Of a DNA stretch of 64,000 bases, positions 1 through 12,000 are shown piece by piece. Source of the DNA: Fulvia fulva. Its lineage: Eukaryota; Ascomycota; Dothideomycetes; Mycosphaerellales; Mycosphaerellaceae. The notes under the pieces were generated by a model. It had not been told where the DNA came from and did not search any database. It saw nothing but the letters and a program-made list of their open reading frames with translations. The stretch spans positions 496,001-560,000 of the forward strand of contig NC_063012.1 of the NCBI RefSeq assembly GCF_020509005.1, written 5' to 3'. Each line of letters opens with the position of its first letter. Positions within the stretch are counted from its first letter, which is position 1. Position numbers and translations under genes: made by a program.

Positions 1-430
1 TAGCACTTCTGGAGTGCACCCTCTTGATCGGCGTTCATCGTGTCCTCTGGAGAGATGCTGCATGGACTTGTGATATTATAGAGATTTTCTTTCATCAGAT
101 TTATGATCTGGTAGACAAACTTGTACCTGGCTCATCTTGCCATTGCTTGCGCCTGGGACGCGGTGAGGAACAATAGCTACGGGCGGTGAGGACCATCGCA
201 GAATGGATACAAGCAGCTGGGTGTGACGATTGAGGGCATTGTTGTCGAGAGAGAGAGGACGTTCTCTTGCTTCAGCTCGAGAAGGAGGCGCTGCTGATGT
301 CTTGGCAGCAAGTGCTTGGCAGCCTGTGACTAGGTAGTTTGTCACGGGCACTATTCAAGCCGACAGAAGGGTCGGGACGACTTGGACCCTGCTCCACCAA
401 ATTAGTTAGCAACTTGATCTTGATAGCCCC
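1..430. other. Non-RIP flank
   Basis: This stretch has ordinary base composition with frequent CA and TG dinucleotides, unlike the next several kilobases. It has no recognisable repeat end. The transition to TpA-rich sequence lies around 420-480. It may be unique DNA next to a gene. A 91-codon open frame on the minus strand (76-351) is low in complexity and matches nothing I know, so I do not call it a gene. Confidence 0.5.
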
Positions 431-1006
431 ATTATCTCTTTTTGACCTTACCGTCGCTAACCTTATAATAAAGCCTTGATTTCTACGGTATAGACTAATC
501 TAAGGTATAGCTATTTAGCGTAGTAATTAGCTTATCCGGACACCTTACCGCCGTAGCTCGAGATAGCCCCCCTTAATAACTAAGATCGCGCCCTTATCTA
601 ATATTACCTTAACGATAGCTAGAGCCTACCGGCCGTAGTAAAGCTACTATTAAATAATCGCCGAGGCTCGCGTACGTTAATTTATATATATATAAAGAGG
701 TAGACCGATACTAGTACTATATAGCCTTTAGTAGGCGGACGGCCCTACCTAATCAAACCGTATATACGCGACTTCTTACTAGATCTATTAGTAGATAAGA
801 GTACGTATTAGGCTAAAGAGCTAGTTTTCTTCCTTTACGCCGAGTACGGTATAAAATATTAAAGAGAGTTAGAGACCTACCTTAAATATAAGCGAAGGCC
901 CCGCCGCCGAGCGTTATACCGCCGAGCGATATTATTTATAAATATTGTTATAGAAGAGTCATTCTGTTTATATATAAGTAAAGTCGCTTACTTAATATCG
1001 CTATCT
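431..1006. other. RIP-mutated sequence of unknown origin
   Basis: AT-rich, TpA-rich DNA with CpG retained and almost no CA or TG. On the plus strand around 808-1000 one frame stays nearly open and reads a charged, plausible protein stretch, but I could not place it in a family. It ends at the TA target site of the Fot1-like element. It may belong to the same old locus as the sequence after 2143. Confidence 0.4.
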
Positions 1007-1008
1007 TA

Positions 1009-2141
1009 ACGTACTTTACTACCGAGCGGGCTATACTACCGAGCGGGCTACTTTTACTAAGAACTATACTACTTCCACTTTAATTACGACGGTATCTTAA
1101 TACGACGACATCCTATAGAATCGTTACTAGGAGGACAATTCCTCTTCAGATTCTTTGCTATCTAGCGAGTCTACTTAATAGGTACGTACGTTATACCCCG
1201 ACTCGCTATATCGCTTATAGCGTCGTAGCCTTAGTACTGGCCGAACACTATCTAGCGACTCTCTACTCACTTCCTACCTCCTAGTATCCTCTAGAGGTAT
1301 TAATTACGACGCCCTATCGAAGGTTAGAGACCCTCTAGACTGAATATACTTACGCTTTCGTGCTTTCTACTATATAAGGGTCTCGTTAGACTTGCGTAGC
1401 TTACTAATCTCGCTTCGTATAAGAGCTATCTAATACGCTATCTCTCTACTCCCTCTCTATTACCCTATTAAACAACCTTCCTCTTTCTACTACGCCTTTC
1501 TAAACCCGTAACGACGCTCTAAGACGTAATAACACCTATTATAAACCCTGTCTCGTCGAAGTTGTAGGTGTCCTAGTTAAGGATGCTATACTTCTCCTTT
1601 ATATTACGTATAAGTAAGAACTACTTCTCGATAACGTCTAGATCTTCTATTAGGGCTCGCTAACGATCGTATCTACGTGTTATACAAACCTTTAGCTTAC
1701 GATGCCGCCTAATAAACCTGTCTGTCTAATTAAGACTAGCGGGCTTAAGACCCTTCTCTTATAGTAATAAATCGGCTATTACTCGTATACTAGCCTTTAA
1801 TAGCAGGAAACCTCTAAGATCTAGCTCGAGTATATACTCAAGTATCACCCTCTCTTCTAGCTCTATAAGCTTCTTCGAATTAGGCTCGTAGTCACCCCGA
1901 GGAGGTCGTCTATTCAATCGATACCCTAGTGTAGTTCGAGACGCGTTATATACCTTTATAGTAAGTCGATTCGTGATTGTCGCGTCGCGTTTCGTGGCCT
2001 AGACAGCTAAGGTCAGCTTGGCCTCGTTTGAAGACAATATACGCTATAATAGTAGTTATATAGCTATATCTATAGAAGTGGTACAGTTCTTAGTAAAAGT
2101 GGCCCGCTCGGTAGTATAGCCCGCTCGGTAGTAAAGCACGT
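1009..2141 (-). mobile_element. Fot1/pogo-type DNA transposon, internally deleted
   Basis: A 1133-bp element with long imperfect terminal inverted repeats of about 60 bp. The left end starts ACGTACTTTACTACCGAG and the right end is its complement with a few RIP-type changes. Inside each end the motif CTACCGAGCGGGC occurs twice in tandem. A TA dinucleotide flanks both ends (1007-1008 and 2142-2143), the target duplication of Tc1/mariner-pogo elements. The interior encodes a damaged transposase on the minus strand. Autonomous Fot1-type elements are usually near 1.9-2 kb, so about half of the element is missing. The boundaries are clear; family assignment rests on the transposase frame. Confidence 0.85.
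1185..2040 (-). pseudogene. Fot1/pogo transposase remnant lacking most of the DDE domain
   Basis: The minus-strand frame begins near 2040, where an ATG appears to have become ATA, followed by LSSNEAKLTLAV. It then shows the pogo/CENP-B type helix-turn-helix (SRTTLGYRLNRRPPRGD, about 1895-1945), the second DNA-binding helix region (KLIELEERVILEYILELDLR), TDRFIRRHRKLK and the start of the catalytic core, YNFDETGF, near 1543-1573. Shortly after GNRE (about 1460) the frame jumps to a C-terminal segment. That segment ends in a zinc-knuckle-like motif (RRYKRYSESGYNVRTY, about 1190-1240) in which Cys and His have become Tyr. The first catalytic Asp (DETG) is kept, but the region with the second and third acidic residues is absent. 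Internal stops are TAG/TAA, as expected from RIP of CAG/TGG codons. Confidence 0.82.
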
Positions 2142-2143
2142 TA

Positions 2144-2261
2144 ATCTTGATCTTAATCTTAATCTTAATCTCGTAATATTGTAATCTCGTAATCTCTTCT
2201 ATAATTAACCCTTATTACTATAGCTTTTATCCTTACGTTCCTATTAATTAAATTCTATATT
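2144..2261. other. Short TCTTAA-rich tract and degenerate DNA
   Basis: Directly right of the Fot1-like element are about four imperfect copies of a six-base unit (ATCTTA), then AT-rich sequence. No coding frame is recognised. The adjacent minus-strand helicase frame stops near 2262. Confidence 0.4.
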
Positions 2262-3102
2262 GTCCCTACTAAAGATATTACTATTACCTAGCCTAGCGTT
2301 ATATTACGCCTAAATACGCCGAGCCTCTTTATTAGCCTTGATATCTACCTTAGTACGACGGGCAGAGTCCTTATTAGAGGGCTATTACTAGCCTTACTAT
2401 TACGTAGGTAGTTTATAATTAAACTCCTTACTCTATAGACGTCTTGCTATCGCCTTATTATCCTTAGGTTACTAATACTAAGATAGGTAGTAAAATCTAG
2501 CTCTACCGCGAGGCGGTAGTAGCGATAGATTTTATTATTATTGTCCTTATTATCGTCCTTATTGTGGTCCTTATTATCGTCCTTATCGTTCTAGTCTAGA
2601 ATACTAGTAATATTAATACCTATACGCTTAGCGATCTTAGTACGCTTCTTATTAAGATTGTCTATTATAGCTTATATACGCTTATTAGCTAGATCGATCT
2701 CTGCCTAGGAAGAGTCTCTAGTAGTAGATCTACCTATATATAGATACGGTAGTAACGATAATACAACTATATTGCTCGATATAATTCGCTACTATCGACG
2801 ACGTATATAATTATAGTAGCGATTAATCTAGAAGTCCTTTGCCTTACCTTAGAAGTTCTTAAAAGTAAAAAGCTCCTCGAATATTAGGTCCTCTAGACGA
2901 CGTACTTACGAGTAAGCTATATAGGAGAGCCCTAGTAAGAATTTAGGCTTCGAGATATCGAGTACTACTTAGTTAAGAGTTATATCTTATAACTTATATA
3001 CTATAATAGTATAGGTAATTATAAGCGGGAACTACTTATAAGTATACTTAATACCCTTTAGTATAAACTTACGCGTTAATAGAAAGATTAGTACTATAGG
3101 AT
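2262..3102 (-). pseudogene. PIF1-like helicase, C-terminal segment
   Basis: The minus-strand frame reads the last helicase motifs of the PIF1/RecD2 superfamily 1B. FPLIITYTIIVYKL (about 2995-3040) corresponds to the usual FPL..AYAITIHKSQG motif after RIP, and GLSYIAYS-VRRLEDLIFEEL (about 2880-2935) corresponds to the GLSYVALSRV motif. Beyond the helicase core the frame continues about 200 codons with a low-complexity Asn/Asp/Lys stretch (about 2530-2600) and stops near 2262. This tail belongs to no domain I recognise. The upstream part of the same gene resumes at 8395, on the other side of LINE-a. PIF1-like genes of this kind in fungi are often parts of Helitrons, but I saw no Helitron 3' hairpin here. 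Confidence 0.75.
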
Positions 3103-3239
3103 ATATATATTGTTTATTAAGCTGTTATAGTGCCTCCTGGCCTATATAGCTGTTCTACGTACTTCTGTCTTACGAAGGGAAAACCGCTCGCGATAAAAAC
3201 CCCTCTCCTCTTCTATACTACTATTGTCCGTTATTTGCC

Positions 3240-6200
3240 TTCCCGCTTTCCTTATCGAGGGTATACTAGTGTTATAGGCCTACCCTAATAACTACCTTGT
3301 CTACATCCCCTTAGTCTCCCTCCTCTTCTCTATCTACTCCTCCGTCTCGTAAGCTAGTTTAAACTAGGTAAGGTATCCTTATCTTAGGACCTAACGTGCT
3401 ATCCTCTATACGTCGCTCTTATACGTAACGCTCGACTAGTAGTCGCGTCTAGCTACTCTCGCTCTCTATATACTCCGCCCTTCTACCTACTATAGGCACC
3501 GTACGACTATTAATTCCGGGTTCTACGACGGGTAGCTATACTTGTACGCTAGGTTATCTATATCTAGGACGTTCCTCCTATATAAGTAAGCCCTAAGCCC
3601 GATATGTTCGGACCGGATTTAGATTATTACGCTTGCTTCTACCCTTATAAGGTCGCGGTATAGGAGGTAGTTATATCTCTAGAAGGTTCGTAGGGCTAGG
3701 GGGCCTGTTCTCGCTAGCGGGTTACTGTTCTATTCCTATTCCTATAGGTAGCCGGCTACCTACTCTACGAGGCTCTAGGACTTTCCCTTACTCCCCTTCT
3801 TTTCCCGGGTTCTTCGTTCCTCCTCCTCCCTCGCTAGCTACTCCGGCGTTCCTTATACTTTCCTAAAAACCCGTAAGTCGTCCCGCTTCTAACTCCTCCT
3901 TACGTACGGTCCTATATATAGCCGGCTATATCTCTATACGATTCGTACTATCTTATCGTAGATAGTTTGCTATACTAGGTACTCTATCGTCTTCGCCGTA
4001 TATTAGATCCTTATCCCTTAGATATAGTAACGGATAGGTAGTGTCCCGGTCTCTATCTCGGCTACTCTCGTCGGTATAGTCCTATACGCTCCGAGGATTC
4101 TCCTTAAGTTGCCTACTTAGGTTCGATTAAGAGGCTGTTCGATCTGTCGCGGTACTAGCTTATCGACTCCCCCTATACTCTAGATTTGTACCCCGTAAAG
4201 TATCGCTAGTCGAACGATTACTTTATACATTATTCTTGCTTTGTCGAAGGTCGCCCCCTACGTTAACTTAGTAAGACGTGTTATTGATGCCTCGTTTACT
4301 TGTGCCCTATTCTAGGCCTTCTTAATCTATAGGTTCTAGCTTAGCTTCGGGTCTAGCTAGATTCCTAGTACTTAGAGTTTAGGGGAGGGCTTCGTCTCGT
4401 ATCCCTAGATTATTATAGTTGCCTATATATTATAGTAGGTCCTCGCTTTACTAAAGTGGATCAGCTAGTATTTCTCTAGGGCAAAACGGACGCCGTAGCG
4501 TCTAGCCTAGTCCTCGTATACTCTATGTCTCTCCGTAAGTAGTCTATAGTTTTCCTCCGTTATCGCGGACTAGGCTAGGATGTTTATATCGTCTACGAAG
4601 CCTAACGCCGAAGTCTAAGGGGACGTAAGTAAGGGGATGAGATCGGCTATAAAGATTAGGGATAGGATCGGGGATAGCGTAGATCCTTAGGGGATTCCGG
4701 TCTCTACGTATACTCTATCGGATTTATACCTCCCGAGGACTATTCTCGTAGTCCTCTTACTAAGGAAGGAGTATATAAATTTCGTGGCCTATACGGGAAC
4801 TCCCTTCTATCGGAGTATATAGAGTAGTCTTTCGAAGGAGACGTTATCAAATGCTCCGGAGATATCTAGGGAGAGTAGCGATACTATTCTATTCCGTCTA
4901 TAGTACTAGAGAGTTTAGATCTGTTCGGTTATCAGTTCTATTACCGTAAGGGTTAAGCGGTTGCTTCTCCCTCCTATCTATATCTCCGGGAGGATGTTGT
5001 TCTCCTCGACTAGTTTTGTAAGTCTCTAGGCTACTACCTTCTCTAGGATCTTGCCTACTATATTTAGGAGCGTAATAGGTCTATATAACTTGAGCCTATT
5101 ATAGTCTTCCTTCTATAGCTTCCGGATAACTACTATTAGGGAGTCTCTATACGGCTTCGGATAGTAGCCTTTCCGTAGATAAGTAGTAAAGAGCTTAGCT
5201 AGGCTCGGGGCGATTTCCTCTTTATATTCCTTTAGTAGGAGGTTTAGGATTTTGTCGGGCCCTAGGGCCTTTCTTCTATTAAGCTGTCCTATTACGGCCT
5301 TAACCTCGCCTAGCTAGACTGTCTAGTATATGTCTAGTAGTTCCGAGTACGACGTGCCTACTATGTCCGTTAGGTCCGTATCGACTTGTATTAAGAAGAA
5401 GTAGTCCGTAAATACCTTCGCTTTTACCTCCGGCGTTAACCTTAGCGTCCCCGTTATATCGACTATAGGCGGGAAGTAAGGTGTCTTCTCTATCCCTCTA
5501 GCTCTCGCCTACCTTACTAGTCGCTATATCTAGTTAGGATTCTCTATTACGAGCCCGACCGTCGTTCTCTAGTCTAGCTGTTTATCCCGACGTATCTAGG
5601 CTTTCTTAGCTTAGCTAGCCCTTTAGTATACGTCCTATATTACTTATATATGCTCCTTCGTCCACTCTCGTCTAGCCCTCCTCGCCTCCTTTACCCTTTC
5701 CGCGTATGCCGGGGTCTAGAATAGCTTCTGTCTTTAAGAAGGTCGAATATAGGGTATATACCGACGAGCTACCTCCTATACGACTATCGTTATCCGTTCG
5801 GCTTCTTTGTCGAGCTCGGCTTCTTATTCTACTTCTATTTCCGCTTCTAGTCCCGCATTTGCTCTATTATCGTATAGTCGTACCGCTAGTTCGTCTCGGA
5901 TTTCCTCCTACGGGGCCTTCTTCTAGTTTAGGCGTAGCTCCGCTATAGGTTCCTCCTCGACTCCTACCTCGATTGTTGTCTAGATCGGGATATAGTCTAA
6001 TCCTACTTCGAGTAAGAGGTTCGGGCGGTACTTATCTAGCCTCGTTACTAGCTCTCTCGAGAGGAAGTATAGGTCAATCGTACTTACGCTTAATCTCGCC
6101 TTCTACGTCTCTATACCCTTTAGAGTCGCTAGTTCTATATCGCGGCTCGCGGTGATTTCTAGTAACTTACCTCCTAGGTATACGTATAGGGGGGTGAAGT

Positions 6201-6680
6201 CTAGACCCTATTACGAGTAGTAAAGGTTGAAGTCGCCTACTAGGACTTAGTATATATCCCCTTGTTCGAGTATCCGGTCTAGCGTAGCTAGGGTTCCTAG
6301 GTCTCTACTCGTTCGTCCTTATAGGGGAGGGTTATAGACGTTATAGACTCGGACGGTTCCCTAGCCTATTACTATCTCGATTGTCGTTATATCCCCCTAG
6401 TAGCCCTCTAGCTATAGTATAACCTTCTATACTTCTATACTAATAGCCTTACTTACGTAGGTATATATTCTTAGGGTATGTCCTATGCCTCTACCGATTA
6501 CGTATAGTATCGTTAGTCGTTATAGGTTACCGGTTTACTTATATATAGGTTAGTCTAAGGTTCCTATAGCGCTACGACATAGTGCTTTTAGTAGTCGAGT
6601 TCTTATAGGAAGTAGAGTTAGACCTTATCTTTACTTTTGTTAACGTTATACTATATAATAGTAAGGTTGTCCTATAGTAC
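3240..6680 (-). pseudogene. LINE-a ORF2 (AP endonuclease and reverse transcriptase), RIP-mutated
   Basis: Identified by collinear similarity with ORF2 of LINE-d and LINE-c, which read clear AP-endonuclease (YNVNKSRDKV, LLGDFN) and RT (FVDDTNIL) motifs. ORF2 cuts the target DNA and copies the element RNA from the nick. In LINE-a the endonuclease part is roughly 5750-6680 and the RT part roughly 3900-5500. The C-terminal HILLRCP-type segment is roughly 3440-3650. Numerous TAG/TAA codons make it non-functional. Both ends are approximate, because start and stop were placed by analogy with LINE-d. Confidence 0.7.
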
Positions 6681-8250
6681 TATTACGGGCTAGCTAGGAT
6701 AATATCTATAGGGGTGCTCCGGGCTTAGGTAGTACCTACGGTTATCGTATCTTCCTCTTAGGTTAGTAGGCCTTCGGCCGGTAGAGGTGTTCTAAAAATC
6801 CGTATCTGTCCTATCTCGTTTACTGCCCTATTTAGCCCCCTTAGCCGTCCTAGCGGCGGGTACGTACTCGGTAGGGTGCCCCTTATTGCCTCCTCCGTTC
6901 TCTTTCTTTTTACCGCCTTAAAGCCTTTATATTAAACGCTACCTTACTACGGGGTAGGGTATCTCGCTAGGGTCGTTATTCGTACTTAGCTAGCCTTCCC
7001 TTTTACGGCGATCCGGGTTAGGTATTAGCTCGAGTACGCCGGGTGTTTCCGGCTATAGTATACGTACCTTACTTCTTCTCGTAGGCATTGCTTTCCCTAG
7101 TATAGGCCTACGTAGTATAGGTACTTCGGGGTCTTCTCCGTACATTTCGGGGCGATATACCCGTACTATTAGTAGTTGAAGCATTAGAGTACTCTATAGC
7201 TACTCTAGTAGATTTCCGTATTAAGATGTTCGTAGTTCTAGTATAGTCCTTTATCTAGGACAAGGTTTGCTTATTCCGTATTTACTATCTAGACGATTAA
7301 CGAGGAGTGTGTCTTTATTAGTTCGACGCTTCTATATAGCTAGACGGCCTTAGAGAAGCGTACTCCTAGGGATATGCTCTAGTTCTATATTTATAGCTAG
7401 GGGAGGTCATTTTCGACCTTAAAGGTTCTAGGGACCCCGTAGGCTATTAGTATAAATTGTTAGTAGGAGACCTTCGCTGACTTTACTACTTTAGTTATCT
7501 ATTCCTTATATATCTCGAGTCTTTGTCGGTCTGTCTACTATACGGTAAAAAGCCTTACTACCCCCCTTAGCTCTACCTTCGCTCCTACGATCTCCTTCCG
7601 GCCGATTCTATCTACGAGCTCTATACTCGTAAGGCCCTCGAGTTCCCTTTTCTCCTCCGGGTCGGTAACGTAGACTCGGATCGCGTTATTAGTCCTCTAG
7701 GGCTAGGCCGGGTAGTATCCCGCGGCGATTATAGCCTACGTAGGGTTCTTCTATTATATTACGTACTATATAGTCTAGTAGATTGTTCTTAGGGTCTAGT
7801 GTTCGAGTGCCTTAAGTATACTAAGTAGCTACGCGATTATATTCTTATATACTCGGGCTAGGTGTTCGTCTTCGTCTAGTATTACCTAGGCTTCTTTATA
7901 TAATACTATCTACGCGGAGGGGCCGGAGGCGGCTAGGGTTCGTTATGCCTTTTCTAGGCCCTTAGTATATTATCGTTGGCCGTTGTCTTACTATTACTAG
8001 GTTAGTCGTTAGCTTAGCTATTAAAGGGTTAGTTACTACTAGCTAGGTTCCTATATTATATCCCCGTTTATAGAGATTTAGGTGTCCCTCGCGAGCTACA
8101 CAATGCTCGCGAGTTAGGCTTAGGATCTAGTCTCTATATCGCTACACTTTAGCTACGGCTAAGGTTAGAAGTTGCCTAAATAGGTAATTTACCTCCGCGG
8201 CTCCGTAATTTTAGGGTCTAGTCGGATAGGAGGTGGATTCCTGTTTTCTT
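6680..8250 (-). pseudogene. LINE-a ORF1 (CCHC nucleic-acid-binding protein), RIP-mutated
   Basis: Collinear with LINE-d ORF1, which has three zinc knuckles near its C terminus. The LINE-a knuckle region lies around 7050-7200 on the minus strand. ORF1 proteins bind the element RNA to form the particle delivered to the nucleus. The frame is broken many times by RIP stops. Limits are approximate. Confidence 0.6.
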
Positions 8251-8394
8251 ATCGCTTTCCGCGGCAATTACGCGGCCGCTAGCGTAGGCGCGCTACTCTT
8301 GTTCTCGTTAGGTAATAGCCTTAATAGGCGCTTTCGAATAGTACGTCGTACGTGTCTCCGATCGATAGCTCGAGGTGAACTTAGTTCCTTACTC

Positions 8395-8831
8395 GTACTA
8401 TAGGATGTAGTAGCTACGGTATCTATAAACTAAAGACCTCCTCTAGGCGCTAGTTATCCTAGTAGTTTAAGGAGGAATAGGTCGTAGAGTCCTAGCTATT
8501 AATCTAAACTAAGAGATAAAACGGTATATCCTTAGTCATATTAGTAGGGTTACCCTCTAGGTTACTCTTAAGCTAGACAATTTTACGAAGTATACCTATC
8601 GTACTATTAATAACGCCCTTATCAACCTAGATATTCTCGGTAATTATAATATAAGCGCCCTTAGTAAACGGTAACTAGCGTATAGATTACTACCTACTTT
8701 AAAGTCCGCCTTTGCTACGTCTTATTATCTAGTATAGAGAGCTCAAATAACCTTAATAGGCTATCTAAGCTTACGTATACGCTTATAGTTATAATTACAA
8801 ATATCGGACTTACCTAGGAAAAGACGTAACG
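8395..8831 (-). pseudogene. PIF1-like helicase, segment between LINE-a and CopA
   Basis: On the minus strand from about 8660 downwards the frame reads LPFTKGAYIIITENI-VDKG and then INSTIGILRKIV. This matches the GARVMLTENIWVD.G.VNGTIG stretch between the SF1B helicase motifs of PIF1-like proteins. Upstream (about 8680-8760), one frame over, it reads ALYTR and DVAKADFKVGSNL, like the linker before that motif. The segment carries the LINE-a duplication at 8395-8406 and the CopA duplication (TAACG) at 8827-8831. Its neighbours in the original gene lie at 3102 and 14260. Confidence 0.72.
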
Positions 8832-9056
8832 TGTTAAGAACAGGATACGAATTACGTAGCCGCAGAAGATAGGAATTATAGATTATGTGAATAAAGAAGG
8901 ACCTAATAGGATAGCGTATATCTATGTATAGTATCGCCAGTTAATAGTATAGGTATTTCAGGAGGGATAGCTATACTTAGGACTTGACTAGCAAGCCCTA
9001 ATTACTAATCCCCCTAAGCACCTAATGTTGACCCTATGACCTGCATATTCTTAACA
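8832..9056 (-). repeat. CopA 3' LTR
   Basis: 225 bp, flanked on the left by TAACG. It begins TGTTAAGAAC and ends ATTCTTAACA, so its termini form a short inverted repeat. It is less RIP-mutated than the 5' LTR, retaining GCATATTC where the other has ACATATTC. It directly follows the polypurine-rich end of the element (CTCCCACTTAGG on the plus strand). Confidence 0.92.
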
Positions 9057-9090
9057 CTCCCACTTAGGTCAGAAGGTCTTAAACAATCCC

Positions 9091-12000
9091 TTATACAAGC
9101 TGGAGCTGCCTTACAAAGTTTTGAAACTGCTGGCCATTAAGGGGCTTAGTCAGCCTATTAGCAACCATGTCCTTTGTATAGTAGTAATCCACTACAGTCT
9201 TCCTTTGCCACTAGAGATTCCTGACATAGTGGTATGCCACATCAATATGCTTTGACCTGTCATGGACATAGGCATCTTTATCAAAGGTCAAAGCTGCTTG
9301 GTTGTCACCTATAAGCTTCACGGGTCTCAGCTTATCAACAGTACTTTTGCTTGCCTCGATCCTAGGTTAGAATGAACACTCTCTAACCAGGTCAGGACAC
9401 CTTATCTCTCTAAGGACTGCAGCAAGAAACTGTGACTGCTTAGCTGCTGCATTCATGGCTATGAACTCAGCCTCCATTATTGATGTGGCAACAGACTTCT
9501 GCTTCCTACTCATCCAGGACACAGGTGATCCACAAAGGAACCATACATGTCCAAGGATTGAGACTCTGTCTGCCTTGTCTATAGCATAATCAGAATCTGA
9601 GTATCCCTGGAGAATACCTCCTCCTCTTCTGTACATCAAGCCCAGGTCTGGGTATGATCTCAGATATCTGGAGAGTTTCTTCAAAGCTCTGAGATGTTGC
9701 TTTGAAGGGTCAGCAACATAGGAGCTGATTCTTCTAAGGGGGAAAGCAAGGTCTGGCCTTGTCATTGTCATTGGCCACATCCAGGTACCATTGCAACTCT
9801 GGTACTCCTGTTTGTTGCACCTCTCATCTATAGTAGCTGAAGGTCTCAGATCCTTAAGCTGTCTATAGGTGAGAGTGTGGGTGTGGCCTTCTCTAGAGAG
9901 ATGCCCATCTTGGCAAGGTTAGTTTGGATGTAGTGTCCTTGATCAAGCTTCACAGTACCTTAGGACCTGTTTCTTGTAATCCTCATTCTAAGGATCTTCT
10001 TAGGTTCCCTAAGATCTTTGATCTTGAACACTCTTCTAAATTCAGCCTTAAACCACTGAACATCTGACAGCTTTGGAGCTGCAATGGGGATGTCATCCAT
10101 ATAGGTGAGGACCATGATGTCTCTTCCTCTGTGGATAAGTAGGCATAGATCCACCTGGGACTAAGTGGATCCAATCTGTTCTAGCTTAGCAACACAGAGC
10201 TTGTTCCAATCTCTAGCTGCTTGCTTCAGTCTATACAGGCTTCTAAGGACCTTGAAGACCATATTTGGTGGAATTTCAACACCTAGGGGTGGGATCATGT
10301 AGATGTCTTCAAGAAGGCTGCTTTCGGTGAAAGCATTGTTCACATCCACCTAGTGCATCTCAAGATCTCTCTCACATACTACAGCCATGAAGACCCTAAG
10401 GGTATCATGCCTAACAGTAGGTGCAAAGGTCTCTTCAAAGTCAACACCAGATTTCTGTGAAAGCCCTCTTGCAATCAGTCTTGCCTTGAACTTTTCAATG
10501 GCTCCACTGATCATTCTTTTCACATCAAAAACCCACTTAGATGTAACCAGGGTTGCACCCCTTGGTGGTACAACTGGATCCAAGGTGTTGTTGCTTCCTA
10601 AGGCAATAAGTTCTTTCTGGATTGCCTCTTTCCACATATGTCCCCAATTGGGGTCTCCCACTGCCTCCTTATAGGACTTTGGGATTGGCACTTCCTGCTA
10701 GTAGGCTATGGCCTGCCCAACAGCAGCAAATGCATATCCCTCCACATCATTTAGGATTTCCTCAACCCAGCTCATAGTTAGATCAAGATGAAACATCCGA
10801 GCAATCAATGCCCTATGATGCTTGCCTTCATGCTAAGCAGAGCCATCATCTTCATCCCCCCTTGACCTCTTGTTGCCTGCAAGCTGAGGTGGCTGTTGAG
10901 GTTGATCCTCCTGAACAAGTTCCTCTTCCTTTTCTTTTCTTGGAGTCCCCTCTACTCCAATCTTCTGGTACTCTCTAATGTCTTTTGGAGGTTGGGGAAG
11001 TTGCACAAACAGAGGCTTTGCCTGGAGCTGCTGTGGCTGCATTGATGAACTGGAGACCTGAGCAGGAGGTCTTCCAACCGGGTTTCTCTTTAGGGCTCTG
11101 CTTGACTGGTTTGTGAAGGTGATGCCAAGATCCACATCACCCCCTTCTCATTCTCAAACCAGTCAACTTGCCCGTGTGTTTTGATGGCTTTCATGCCAGG
11201 CTCCTAGAAGAGCCATTGCTTTGTGGTGTTCTCCATATAGCCAACAAAGACAACTTATTTACCCCTATTCATGAGCTTGTCACTTCTCAAGCCTTGAGGT
11301 TAAGATCTCGGGTCTACATAGACCACTGCTTTACATCCCTAGACTCTCAAATGGTCAACTGATGGTACCTGGCCAGTGAAGGCTTCTTCTGGTGAAAGAG
11401 TAGTACCATCTATCATTGGTCCATTTGGAAGTCTGTTTCTGACTACAGTTTGAGCAATAAGGGCCTCTAGCCAGAATTTAACTAGCATATTTGAGTCCTC
11501 AAGCATAGCTCTCACTGTATTCTTAGAGGCTTGGATTGACCTTTCCACAGGTCCATTCTGAAGTGAGTTGTAGGCATCAGTTGTGTCCATCTGAATGCCA
11601 AACTCCTTCTCCCACTGTTTTAGCAAGGAAAGAATTTCCCTTGCACTATCACTACGGATTGCAGATAGAAAACACCTTGAGCTGTTCTCTACCTGAACCT
11701 TCCATTCCTTTAGAGCTGTAGGAGCATCACTCATAGCCTTCAAAGGGATTACCCACTTCTTCCTTAAGAAGTTGTCTACAATCTCAAGCCAGTACTTGAA
11801 GCCAAGTCTTGAGACTGCACCTTGAAAAGGCCCACAGATGTCAATAGAGATGAGGGCCAGCCTCTCTCCTTTCCTCTCTGTGGCAGGTCCTTTGAACTTC
11901 CTCATGTTTGCAAGGGAGCAGACCTTGCAGTTCTGGTGTTCAGAAGGAACAGGAATGGGATCTTTCTTGTCAGTGACTCTATGCAGGTTTCTTAGCAGTC

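Larger units (their letters stand above)
3103..8394 (-). mobile_element. LINE-a, full-length Tad-like non-LTR retrotransposon
   Basis: A 5.3-kb minus-strand LINE inserted in the helicase pseudogene. A 12-bp target duplication, GTACTATAGGAT, lies at 3091-3102 and 8395-8406. The 3' end (left) has a short AT-repeat tail, not poly(A), and shares the AGCTATATAGGCC...AGCTTAATAAAC motif with the other LINEs here. The interior holds two coding regions, ORF1 (nucleic-acid binding) and ORF2 (endonuclease plus reverse transcriptase), both full of RIP stops. Because both flanks match and the 5' region is present, this is a full-length insertion. Confidence 0.85.

Noticed and set aside
76..351. A 91-codon minus-strand open frame in the non-RIP left flank
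   Set aside because: No recognisable domain, no splice context and random-looking composition; not enough to call a gene.
2262..3102. A complete Helitron with its 3' hairpin
   Set aside because: The helicase fits, but no CTRR end with a hairpin was seen near 2144-2262, so the Helitron identity stays a possibility only.
5706..6155. Open frames of 60-80 codons on the plus strand within LINE-a
   Set aside because: Leu/Ser/Arg-rich shadow frames antisense to the LINE endonuclease region; RIP creates TA in codon positions 2-3 there, which avoids stops.
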